A stretch of DNA of 64,000 nt, from contig NZ_CP131130.1 in assembly GCF_033705735.1 (NCBI RefSeq), positions 623,001 to 687,000 on the forward strand, read 5' to 3'. Shown in pieces: positions 15,972 to 23,620 of the stretch (its first letter is position 1; each line of letters starts with the position of its first letter). This DNA is from Shinella zoogloeoides (GTDB lineage: Bacteria > Pseudomonadota > Alphaproteobacteria > Rhizobiales > Rhizobiaceae). Made by a program: the position numbers and the translations under genes. The notes beneath the pieces were generated by a model, which was not told the DNA's origin, did not search any database, and saw nothing but the letters and a program-made list of their open reading frames with translations.

Positions 15972-16437
15972 TCTCTTCCTCCTCCGGAATGACGGCCGAA
16001 AGATATCTTACGGGCACGTAAAGGTAAATATGCCTTTCGTACGGATTTCAGGCGTCTTGAAGGGGCATAGACCGGCGAAAAATCGCGGGGGTGAAGGATG
16101 CGGTCGTTTGCCGTGGTTAGCGAAGGGTTGAAATCGGCGGTTGAACAATCGGTAAATTTTTATGCGAATGCCGCCGTTTCCAGGGGATGCGATGTTTAAC
16201 GAAAATCCAATTTTACCAAGCGTTTGGATTTTGTTCGTCTCAAATTAAGCATGCATTTTAAGCGCATTTTGAAAGGCCCGCGGCATAGTGGAGCCATAAG
16301 ACGAGCACGGAAAACCGGGCCGCAAAACTCCGAAGGAAGACCGAGCCGCAGAAGACGGCAGGCGCCTAAGGAGGCCCGAAAAGGGCGACAAAACAGGGCA
16401 ATACGGCAGTAAACCAAAGAAGACAGGGACAATCGAA
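15972..16437. other. 466-bp gene-free stretch with an AT-rich patch and hairpin
   Basis: No supported gene. The part from about 16130 to 16260 is clearly richer in A and T than its surroundings. It contains AAAATCCA (16202-16209) and TGGATTTT (16225-16232), an 8-bp stem followed by TGTTC that could end a small RNA transcript. Otherwise it should carry the promoter of the Sel1 protein gene at 16438. Confidence 0.4.
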
Positions 16438-16707
16438 ATGGCACGCTTTGACTTTCAGACCATCGAAACGGCCGCCACGATGGGCGGCGAGAACCGCGCC
16501 GAAATCTTCTGCGACATGGGCCTCATGTATGCGACGGGCCGGGGCTGCGACATCGACCTCGTCCAGGCGCACAAGTGGCTGAACATCGCCGCCATCAAGG
16601 GTTGCGACCGCGCCGCGGAGCTGCGCGCCGACCTTGCGGCGACGATGACGAAAAGTGACCTCGTAGAGGCGCTGCGCGCCGCCCGCGAATGGATGACGGT
16701 GCATTGA
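16438..16707 (+). CDS. Short Sel1-repeat protein
   Basis: An 89-residue protein consisting of little more than one Sel1/TPR-like repeat (MGLMYATGRGCDIDLVQAHK-type, then WLNIAAIKGC) and a helical tail. No signal peptide is seen, so it is probably cytoplasmic and acts by protein contact. AGGGA is placed well before the ATG. A long AT-rich upstream region suggests dedicated regulation. The partner is unknown. The much larger Sel1 protein at 29805 is exported and not a direct homologue in architecture. Confidence 0.8.
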   Translation: MARFDFQTIETAATMGGENRAEIFCDMGLMYATGRGCDIDLVQAHKWLNIAAIKGCDRAAELRADLAATMTKSDLVEALRAAREWMTVH

Positions 16708-16714
16708 GGGGATG

Positions 16715-16780
16715 AGGCAGTAGGCAGTAGGGGGGCGGCTGGCATGTCCCTAATGCCTACTGCCTAATTGCCTACTGCCT
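16715..16780. repeat. Four-unit direct and inverted repeat at the hisC-like 3' end
   Basis: The unit AGGCAGTAGG occurs twice overlapping on the plus strand (16715-16731) and twice inverted (CCTACTGCCT at 16756 and 16771). The copies can pair as two alternative or stacked stems between the convergent Sel1 and aminotransferase genes. The rightmost copy lies inside the last codons of the aminotransferase gene. It may serve as a bidirectional terminator. Confidence 0.75.
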
Positions 16781-17879
16781 CCAGAACCCGCGGCAATGCC
16801 GCCTCCAGCAACGCCATGTCCTCCGGCGTCCCGACGCTGATGCGGATGCATCGGTTGAGGGGCGCGATGCCGGGCATGCGGATGAAGACGCCGTGCTCCA
16901 TCAGCCCGTCGACGATGGCCTTGGCACGGGTGCCGTCCCGGCCGCAATCGACGGTGACGAAATTGGTGGCGGAGGCGAGCGGCAGAAGCCCGTTGGCCCG
17001 GGCGATCCCCGCGATGCGCTCGCGGGATGCGGCGATGCGGGCGATGACGTCCGCCAGATAGGCCTGGTCCTTGAGGGCGGCGAGCGCGCCCTGCACCGAT
17101 ATCCGTGACATGCCGAAATGGTTGCGGATCTTGTCGAAGGCCTGTGCGTTGCCGAGCGTGCCGATCGCATAGCCGATGCGCGCGCCGGCAAGGCCGTAGG
17201 CCTTGGAGAAGGTGCGCATGCGCAGCACGTTCGGCTGGCCGATCAGCGTGCCGATGGGCGGGATGGTCCCGGCCGGCGCGGTTTCCCCATAGGCTTCGTC
17301 GAGGATGAGCAGCGTCGTTTCCGGCAGCGCCCGCGCGAAGGAGACGACGCTGTCGGCATCCCACCAGCTTCCCATCGGATTGTCGGGATTGGCGAAATAG
17401 ACGAGCGGCGCGTCTTCGCGGCGCACCGCGTCGAGAAGGCCGCCGAGGTCTTCCCGGTCGCCGGCATAGGGCACGGTGACGAGCCGGCCACCGAAACCGT
17501 TCACATGGTAGTTGAAGGTCGGATAGCCGCCGAGCGAGGTGACGACCGGCGCGCCCGGCTCGATGACGAGCCTTGCGATCTCGCCCAGCAGGCCGTCGAT
17601 GCCGCCGCCGACGGCGATGTTGTCGCGCGAGATGCCGTGGGCAAGGGCCAGCGCCTCGCGCAGCTCGAAATTCTCCGGATCGCTGTACATCCACGTGGTT
17701 TCAGCCGCTGCGCGCATCGCCTCCAGCACGGAAGGGGCGGGGCCGAAGCCGCTTTCGTTCGCCCCGATGCGCGCCTTCACGGCAAGGCCGCGATTGCGCT
17801 CGATGGCCTCCGGCCCGACGAAGGGAACGGTGGCGGGCAGGGACTGGGCGAGGGCGGTGAAACGGGAGAATGCGGACAT
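16764..17879 (-). CDS. HisC-like class I/II aminotransferase
   Basis: A 371-residue PLP-dependent aminotransferase of the histidinol-phosphate family. Visible are the substrate loop ANESGFGPAPS, the PLP aspartate and tyrosine in LLILDEAYGE, the asparagine in FANPDNPMG, and the Schiff-base lysine in RTFSKAYGLAGARIGYA. Rhizobial genomes usually carry several HisC paralogues, and this one is away from other his genes, so it may act on aromatic amino acids or another phosphorylated amine. The frame is open to 17972, but the ATG at 17879 gives a normal N-terminus. Its last codons overlap the inverted repeat at 16715-16780. Confidence 0.85.
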   Translation of the reverse strand: MSAFSRFTALAQSLPATVPFVGPEAIERNRGLAVKARIGANESGFGPAPSVLEAMRAAAETTWMYSDPENFELREALALAHGISRDNIAVGGGIDGLLGEIARLVIEPGAPVVTSLGGYPTFNYHVNGFGGRLVTVPYAGDREDLGGLLDAVRREDAPLVYFANPDNPMGSWWDADSVVSFARALPETTLLILDEAYGETAPAGTIPPIGTLIGQPNVLRMRTFSKAYGLAGARIGYAIGTLGNAQAFDKIRNHFGMSRISVQGALAALKDQAYLADVIARIAASRERIAGIARANGLLPLASATNFVTVDCGRDGTRAKAIVDGLMEHGVFIRMPGIAPLNRCIRISVGTPEDMALLEAALPRVLEAVGN

Positions 17880-17993
17880 GAATGAAGGCGCCTGGTATCG
17901 ATGAACGGGGGAACCGGCTGCCGGACGGAGAAATGCCCGCCGGAATCGGTCTTCCACGGGCACCCTATCCAATAATGGCGGAAGGCGAAACGC

Positions 17994-18425
17994 TCAGGTG
18001 GCCGCCGAGCCGAGGCCGGCTCTTTCGACGCCCGCCATGTAGCGGCGCTCCTCCTGCTTAGGGCGGGTGTTGTTGACGCCGCCGGTAAAGTAGTCGGAGC
18101 GCACGATGGTGTGGAGCAGCTCCTCGTCGATTTCCTTGATGAACTGCACGCCGATGCGGCTGTCGTTGCGATAGACCTCGGCGCAGCCGATGCGCGAGGC
18201 GACGCCGACGACGGAGAGATAATAATGCAGCGGAAGGCCGATCGTGGTGGACACGACGAAGCTCGCGCCGCCCTGCGAAATGTCGATGAGCTTGCAGCTG
18301 CGCAGCTTCGGCGCCGCGAGGTCGAAGCCGACCGTCATCAGCATGCCCTGCCGGTTCACGGCAAAGCGCTCCCACTTGCGCTCGTAAAGTCCCGCGGTGG
18401 AGCGCGGATCGGCACCCAAACTCAT
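17994..18425 (-). CDS. PilZ domain protein, likely c-di-GMP effector
   Basis: A 143-residue cytoplasmic protein with one PilZ domain. The c-di-GMP signature is present: an arginine pair in YERKWERF (RxxxR) and DISQGG (DxSxxG) about 28 residues later. The C-terminal extension is polar. Two ATGs lie close together; 18425 is preferred because GGGAG is seven bases before it, against two bases for 18431. The neighbour at 18550 is a second PilZ-like protein in the same direction, 124 bp upstream. GGDEF-EAL signalling at 51.6 kb could feed it. Confidence 0.83.
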   Translation of the reverse strand: MSLGADPRSTAGLYERKWERFAVNRQGMLMTVGFDLAAPKLRSCKLIDISQGGASFVVSTTIGLPLHYYLSVVGVASRIGCAEVYRNDSRIGVQFIKEIDEELLHTIVRSDYFTGGVNNTRPKQEERRYMAGVERAGLGSAAT

Positions 18426-18549
18426 TGCCATACTCCCGGTAGGGGGACATCATGTCCTGAAGATGGGCGAAGTGTCGCAGGGGACCGTTTTGTTTCGCTG
18501 AAACAAATGCTTAAAAATTTATCGGCCCGGATTTTTGCTGAAGGCCGCT

Positions 18550-18906
18550 TCAGTCGTCCTGCGCGGGGACCGTCCGGCCGAGCACCAGATTGAGGAAATC
18601 CGTGTCGAGGAACATGTTGAAGCGCACGGTCATATCCTCGCCCTCGCGCTTGAATTCCGTGCAGGGGATGCCGTCCCGGATGCCCTGGATCTCCAGATAG
18701 AAATTCTCGGGCAATTCCAGCGCCTTGTTGATCGAGATCGCCGCGCCGGCGCTCGAAATGCTGCGCACGAGGCAGGTATAGCGCTGCGCCGTGCTGAGGT
18801 GATGGCCGATCGGGGTGATGAAGCCGGGCTTGTCGAGGCGATACGGGACGAAACTGCGCTTGGGATGGCGCAGGCGAAGCTGCTCGTGGACGGTTTCGAG
18901 GGGCAT
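18550..18906 (-). CDS. PilZ-like domain protein with degenerate c-di-GMP motif
   Basis: A 118-residue protein with PilZ-type layout (LVRSISSAGAAISI, then a beta-rich half ending FNMFLDTDFLNLVLGR). The DxSxxG position reads SISSAG, lacking the acidic residue, and no clear RxxxR pair is seen before it, so it may not bind c-di-GMP. The ATG at 18906 is used with GGGAGGG just upstream; the longer frame to 19212 overlaps the acyl-CoA dehydrogenase gene and is antisense-like in composition. It may form a heteromer with, or oppose, the adjacent PilZ protein. Confidence 0.75.
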   Translation of the reverse strand: MPLETVHEQLRLRHPKRSFVPYRLDKPGFITPIGHHLSTAQRYTCLVRSISSAGAAISINKALELPENFYLEIQGIRDGIPCTEFKREGEDMTVRFNMFLDTDFLNLVLGRTVPAQDD

Positions 18907-19025
18907 GGTTCCCTCCCGCTTCTGTTGCCGGGTTTCGACTGTATCGAAACGGGATGGATAAAAGATGAAAACGGCCGCCCGCATTTTAGCGGGCGGCCGC
19001 CGGAAACCGTAAAGGCGGGAAAGAC

Positions 19026-20249
19026 TTACTGGAACGCCTGAAGCCCCGTCTGCGCGCGGCCGAGGATCAGCGCGTGGATGTCGTGCGTGCCCTCGTAAGT
19101 GTTGACGGCTTCGAGGTTCATGACATGGCGGATGACGCCGTATTCGTCGGAGACGCCGTTGCCGCCGTGCATGTCGCGGGAAACGCGGGCGATATCGAGC
19201 GCCTTGCCGCAATTGTTGCGCTTCATCAGCGAGATGAGTTCGGCCGGGGCGCGGTGCTCGTCGAACAGGCGGCCGAGGCGCAGCGCGCCCTGCAGGCCGA
19301 GCGCGATCTCGGTTTCCATGTCGGCCAGCTTCTTCTGGATGAGCTGGGTGGCGGCGAGCGGCTTGCCGAACTGCTTGCGGTCGAGCGTGTACTGGCGCGC
19401 GGCGTGCCAGCAGAATTCGGCGGCGCCCATCGCGCCCCAGGCGATGCCGTAGCGGGCGCGGTTGAGGCAGCCGAACGGACCGGCAAGGCCGGCGACTTCC
19501 GGCAGCAGGTTCTCGTCGGGAACGAAGACGTCCTGCATCATGATCATGCCGGTGACGGAGGCGCGCAGCGAGAACTTGCCCTCGATCTTCGGCGTCTCGA
19601 AGCCCTTCATGCCGCGTTCCAGCACGAAGCCCTTGATCTTGCCGTCATGCGCGTCGGACTTGGCCCAGACGACCGCGACGTCGGCGATCGGCGAATTGGT
19701 GATCCAGTTCTTCGCGCCCGAAACGAGATAGCCGCCGTCGACCTTCTTCGCGCGGGTGATCATCGAGGAGGGGTCCGAGCCATGGTCCGGCTCGGTGAGG
19801 CCGAAGCAGCCGACCCATTCGCCGGAGGCGAGCTTGGGGAGGTACTTCCTGCGCGTCTCTTCCGTGCCGTAGGCGAAGATCGGGTGCATGACCAGCGAGG
19901 ACTGCACGGACATGGCCGAGCGGTAGCCGGAATCGACGCGCTCGACTTCGCGGGCGACGAGGCCGTAGGAAACGTAGTTGGCGCCGACGCCGCCGTATTC
20001 CTCCGGCACGGTCGGGCCGAGCAGGCCGAGTTCGCCCATCTCGCTCATGATCTCGCGGTGGAACACTTCATGACGGTTCGCCTCGGTGACGCGCGAGGCC
20101 AGCTTGTCCTGGCAATAGGCGCGGGCCGTATCGCGGATCATGCGCTCTTCGTCGGTCAGCTGGTCCTCAAGGAGGAAGGGGTCGGCCCAGTCGAAGGGCG
20201 CCATCTTGGCGCGGGCCTGTTCCGGAGTGACGCCGTGGTGCTCGCTCAT
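19026..20249 (-). CDS. gcdH: Glutaryl-CoA dehydrogenase (acyl-CoA dehydrogenase family)
   Basis: A 407-residue FAD enzyme oxidising and decarboxylating glutaryl-CoA to crotonyl-CoA in lysine and tryptophan breakdown. Motifs fit the GCDH branch: [15 protein letters not shown], the FAD loop [25 protein letters not shown], and the C-terminal catalytic Glu region [24 protein letters not shown]. Electrons go to ETF and then to the ETF-QO coded at the left end of the window. Start codons at 20249 and 20258 are both possible; 20249 has GGA at better spacing. Confidence 0.93.
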   Translation of the reverse strand: MSEHHGVTPEQARAKMAPFDWADPFLLEDQLTDEERMIRDTARAYCQDKLASRVTEANRHEVFHREIMSEMGELGLLGPTVPEEYGGVGANYVSYGLVAREVERVDSGYRSAMSVQSSLVMHPIFAYGTEETRRKYLPKLASGEWVGCFGLTEPDHGSDPSSMITRAKKVDGGYLVSGAKNWITNSPIADVAVVWAKSDAHDGKIKGFVLERGMKGFETPKIEGKFSLRASVTGMIMMQDVFVPDENLLPEVAGLAGPFGCLNRARYGIAWGAMGAAEFCWHAARQYTLDRKQFGKPLAATQLIQKKLADMETEIALGLQGALRLGRLFDEHRAPAELISLMKRNNCGKALDIARVSRDMHGGNGVSDEYGVIRHVMNLEAVNTYEGTHDIHALILGRAQTGLQAFQ

Positions 20250-20479
20250 TGCTTCCATCCTGTCGCGGTTTTGTCGTTGCAGAAGTGCTACATCAGCTTG
20301 CCTTCATCCGAAAGGGCGGGAACGAAAGCGAGGGGCGAACGCTTTGGCTATTTATGAATGCCCTCATGAGCCCGGAGAATGAGCCATCCCCCGTAAATTC
20401 GCCCCTTCTGCCTTGATCCTGTCCTTCACGAGGCGCATGTAGCCTGACGATGAGCAATTCCACGAAAGAGAGGCCGGGC

Positions 20480-21508
20480 ATGCGAGACCGCTTCAAGAGG
20501 TCGGTCGAGCGGCTGGTGCCGACCGAGGCGCGGCTGGGCGACCTGCTCTGGCCCTTCCAACGTACACCCGAGCGCAAGACGCCCGCCACCCGCCGCCGTC
20601 CGGCAGGTGGCTCGCCGCTTGTCGAGGTCACGGATTTCGGCAGCAATCCCGGCTGTCTGCGCATGTTCGCGCATATTCCCGAAGGCCTGCCCGCCGGGCG
20701 GCCGCTCGTTCTGGTGCTGCACGGCTGCCAGCAGGATGCCGAAAGCTACGACCGCGCCGCCGGCTGGGCGTCGTTTGCAGACGAGCGCGGCTTTGCCGTC
20801 GTCTATGCCCAGCAGCGCGAGGCGAACAATCCGCGGCTCTGCTTCACCTGGTTCCGCCCGAGCGAGGTGACGCGCGACCGCGGCGAACTGATGTCGATCC
20901 GCCAGATGGTGGCGCATGCCGCCGAACAGGCGGGCAGCGACCCGCAGCGCATCTTCATCACCGGCCTTTCCGCCGGCGGGGCGATGACGGCCGCGATGCT
21001 GGCGAACTATCCCGAGCTTTTCGCCGGCGGTGCGATCATCGCGGGTCTTCCCTTCGGCGCGGCGCGCGACGCCACCCGCGCCTTCGACGCCATGAAGGAG
21101 GCTCCGGAGCGCACCGCCCGCGAATGGTCCGACCTCGTCCGCAAGATTTCTCCCCGCATCCCCCGCAAGCCCGCCATCTCGATCTGGCACGGCACGGCCG
21201 ACGAAACCGTCTCCCTCTCCAACGGCCTCGCCCTCGTCGAGCAATGGCGCGATCTCTATCGCCTGCCGAAGGACGCCTTCGTGGAAAAGCGCATGAAGGG
21301 CCGCCGCACGCGCATCTGGCCCGACAAGGACGGCAAGCCCCTCGTCACCTTCCACGAGATCGACGGCATGGGCCACGGCACGCCGGTGCTTCCCGGCGAG
21401 GGCGGCGGCCATGCGGTATCCGCCGAGCCGTTCATGCTGGAGGCGGGGTTCTCGTCGACGCTGGAGATCGCCAAGGCGTGGGGTTTGACGCGGAAGTGGA
21501 AGCGGTAG
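20480..21508 (+). CDS. PHB depolymerase family esterase
   Basis: A 342-residue alpha/beta-hydrolase of the poly(3-hydroxybutyrate) depolymerase/feruloyl esterase (LpqC) type. It shows the oxyanion stretch LVLVLHGCQQDAESYD, the nucleophile elbow GLSAGGAMT, an aspartate in WHGTADETV and a histidine in GMGHGTPV. There is no clear signal peptide, so it may act on intracellular polyester or small esters. I preferred the ATG at 20480, which has GAGAGG six bases upstream, over the ATG at 20450, which has no site. A RIME-like element follows. Confidence 0.87.
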   Translation: MRDRFKRSVERLVPTEARLGDLLWPFQRTPERKTPATRRRPAGGSPLVEVTDFGSNPGCLRMFAHIPEGLPAGRPLVLVLHGCQQDAESYDRAAGWASFADERGFAVVYAQQREANNPRLCFTWFRPSEVTRDRGELMSIRQMVAHAAEQAGSDPQRIFITGLSAGGAMTAAMLANYPELFAGGAIIAGLPFGAARDATRAFDAMKEAPERTAREWSDLVRKISPRIPRKPAISIWHGTADETVSLSNGLALVEQWRDLYRLPKDAFVEKRMKGRRTRIWPDKDGKPLVTFHEIDGMGHGTPVLPGEGGGHAVSAEPFMLEAGFSSTLEIAKAWGLTRKWKR

Positions 21509-21538
21509 GCGGCGCTGCGCCATTCTTTTCCGTTCGCT

Positions 21539-21672
21539 CCTCATCCTAACCCTCTCCCCGTAAGCGGGAAGAGGGGACTTGCCCCACGCAACGTTGGAGA
21601 GTCGGGAAAACGGCCCGGCATATCCCTTCTCCCCGCTTGCGGGAAGAAGGTGCCGGCAGGCGGATGAGGGGC
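21539..21672. repeat. RIME-like intergenic palindromic element, copy 2
   Basis: Same layout as the copies at 8420 and 51401: CCTCATCCTAACCCTCTCCCCG, the dyad around TAAGCGGGAAGAGGGG, the conserved ACTTGCCCCACGCAACGTTG, a second dyad CCTTCTCCCCGC...GCGGGAAGAAGG, and the closing GATGAGGGGCA. It lies between the convergent esterase and iolB genes and may act as a terminator for both. Confidence 0.85.
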
Positions 21673-21754
21673 AACCGGCACCGGCGGCGTGATGTGTTGA
21701 ATATCGGGCCGCTCCGCTCCAAGGGAGGCGGTCAGGCAACGGCCCTGCCAGGGC

Positions 21755-22549
21755 TCACCCCAGCAGCCACTCATGCTCCTTCGCGTTGTGGAACTTCCAC
21801 ACCCGCTTCGGCCCCGCCATCACGTTGAGATAGTAGAGATCGTAGCCGTGGATGGTGGCGCAGGGGTGGTAGCCCTTCGGCACCAGCGTCACGTCGCCGT
21901 CCTCCACCGCCATCGCCTCGTCCAGCGAGCGGTCGTCGGTGTAGACGCGCTGGAAGGCGAAGCCCTGCGGCGGGTTGATGCGGTGGTAGTAGGTCTCTTC
22001 CAGCAGGCTTTCGTTCGGCAGGTCGTCCCGGTCGTGCTTGTGCGAGGGATAGGACGAGGTGTTGCCGCTCGGGGTGATGACCTCGACCACGAGCAGCGAA
22101 TGGGCCGAATTATCGTCTTCCGGCATAATGTTGTAGACGTGGCGGACATTCGAGCCCTTGCCGCGCGAAAGCTTCGGATGGGTGCCCGGCGGAATGGCCT
22201 TCGCCTCGTGATCGCCGCCGCCCGGTGCCGAGCAGACGGCGAGCTCCAGGTCGGTCTCCGCCGTCACCGACCAGTTGGAATCGGCGGGGATGTAGAGCGC
22301 ATGCGGCGCGCCCTCGAAGGGGTTCATGCGCTCGCCGAGGACGCCGAAATCCTTGCCGCCCGCGGTCGCCTTGCCCTTGCCGGAGATCCAGACGAGGCAG
22401 ACCTCGCGGCTTCCCGTTTCCGCCGCGACGATCTCGCCCGGCTTCATGCGGTGCAGATCGAAACCGACATAGGTCCAGCCGGCGCTTTCGGGCGTTACAT
22501 GGCTGACGCGGCCATGGGTGCCGTTCGGTTTTACGAGGAGGTTCGGCAT
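21755..22549 (-). CDS. iolB: 5-deoxy-glucuronate isomerase
   Basis: A 264-residue two-cupin enzyme converting 5-deoxy-D-glucuronate to 5-dehydro-2-deoxy-D-gluconate in myo-inositol catabolism. Family marks include SGKGKATAGGKDF, the metal-binding SSYPSHKHDRDDLPNESLLEE (His and Glu ligands) and VPKGYHPCATIHGYDLYYLNVMAGP. It is the last gene of the leftward iolC-iolD-iolE-iolB unit, 33 bp after iolE. The ATG at 22549 is favoured by AAAGGA eight bases upstream. Confidence 0.95.
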   Translation of the reverse strand: MPNLLVKPNGTHGRVSHVTPESAGWTYVGFDLHRMKPGEIVAAETGSREVCLVWISGKGKATAGGKDFGVLGERMNPFEGAPHALYIPADSNWSVTAETDLELAVCSAPGGGDHEAKAIPPGTHPKLSRGKGSNVRHVYNIMPEDDNSAHSLLVVEVITPSGNTSSYPSHKHDRDDLPNESLLEETYYHRINPPQGFAFQRVYTDDRSLDEAMAVEDGDVTLVPKGYHPCATIHGYDLYYLNVMAGPKRVWKFHNAKEHEWLLG

Positions 22550-22582
22550 GGGCATGTTCCTTTCATTCGGCGTCCGGGACGG

Positions 22583-23500
22583 TCAGCCCTTCGGGAAGCC
22601 TTCCGTCTCCACGGTATAACCCGCGGCGGTCATGACGCGCATCAGTTCCTTATGACCGATCTCGGCCATTTTCTGCGGCGGCGCCTTGCGCGGGTCCTGC
22701 TCGGCTTCCACCACGAACCAGCCTTCATAGCCGTAATCGGCCAGCTTCTGCACGATGGCGCCGAAATCGAGCGAGCCGTCGCCCGGCACGGTGAAGGCGC
22801 CGAGCGCCACCGCGTCGAGGAAGGACTGCCGGCTGCGATCGAGGCCGTCGACCACGGACCGGCGGATATCCTTCACATGGACATGGTTGATGCGGGCATG
22901 GTGGTTGTCGATGGCGCGCAGCACGTCGCCGCCGGCAAAGGCGAGGTGCCCTGCGTCGAGCAGCAGCGGGATGCCTTCGCCGGACGCCTTCATGAAGGCG
23001 TCGAGCTCCGGCTCGGTCTCCACGACGGCGGCCATGTGGTGATGGTAGGAGAGGGGCATGCCCTGTTCCGCGCACCATTCGCCGAATGCCGTGAGCTTGC
23101 GGCCATAGGCCTTCATCTCGTCGTCGGAAAGGCGCGGCTTGGTGGCGAGCGGCTTCGAGCGGTCGCCCTGGATGGAGCGGCCGACCTCGCCGTAGACGAT
23201 GCAGGGTGCATCGACGGCCTTGAACAGCTCGATCATCGGCGCGATGCGGTCCTTGTTGGCGGCAAGCTCCTCGTCGACCAGCGTGCCCGAGAACCAGCCG
23301 CCGCACAGCGTCACGTCGGCCGCGCGCAGGATCGGCAGCATCTCCTCGGGCGTGCCGGGGAAGCGGCGGCCCTGCTCCATGCCGGTGAAGCCGGCGCTGC
23401 GCGACTGGCGAAGGCATTCCTCGAGGGAGACATCGTCGCTGAGTTCAGGAAGGTCGTCGTTCCACCAAGCGATGGGCGACATGCCGAGTTTGGCTTTCAT
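22583..23500 (-). CDS. iolE: Inosose dehydratase
   Basis: A 305-residue TIM-barrel enzyme of the xylose-isomerase-like superfamily. It dehydrates scyllo-inosose to 3D-(3,5/4)-trihydroxycyclohexane-1,2-dione. The N-terminus MKAKLGMSPIAWWNDD, the Glu in GFTGMEQGRRFP, YHHHMAAVVE, LLLDAGHLAFAGGD and NHVHVKDIR carry the expected metal ligands. AAGGAG precedes the ATG. A strong hairpin separates it from iolD. Confidence 0.96.
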   Translation of the reverse strand: MKAKLGMSPIAWWNDDLPELSDDVSLEECLRQSRSAGFTGMEQGRRFPGTPEEMLPILRAADVTLCGGWFSGTLVDEELAANKDRIAPMIELFKAVDAPCIVYGEVGRSIQGDRSKPLATKPRLSDDEMKAYGRKLTAFGEWCAEQGMPLSYHHHMAAVVETEPELDAFMKASGEGIPLLLDAGHLAFAGGDVLRAIDNHHARINHVHVKDIRRSVVDGLDRSRQSFLDAVALGAFTVPGDGSLDFGAIVQKLADYGYEGWFVVEAEQDPRKAPPQKMAEIGHKELMRVMTAAGYTVETEGFPKG

Positions 23501-23551
23501 CTGGGTCTCCTTGGGGAAGGCAAACGGCCTTCCGATATCATTATCTCCCTG

Positions 23552-23600
23552 CCTTCCTCCGTTGTCCTCGGGCTTGATCCGAGGATAACGGAGAGGAAGG
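23552..23600 (-). repeat. Long hairpin between iolD and iolE
   Basis: CTCCGTTGTCCTCGG (23557-23571) and CCGAGGATAACGGAG (23579-23593) form a 15-bp stem with one G-U pair, extended by CCTTC and GAAGG outside a small bulge. The core TCCTCGGGCTTGATCCGAGGA is related to the repeat at 15444. Within the iol transcript it may stabilise or attenuate the mRNA. Confidence 0.7.
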
Positions 23601-23620
23601 AGAGGGGCTTTGTTCGTATC

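Noticed and set aside
16224..16412. A 62-codon plus-strand frame before the Sel1 protein
   Set aside because: Strongly basic, unstructured translation in a region that looks like a leader; no good start site.
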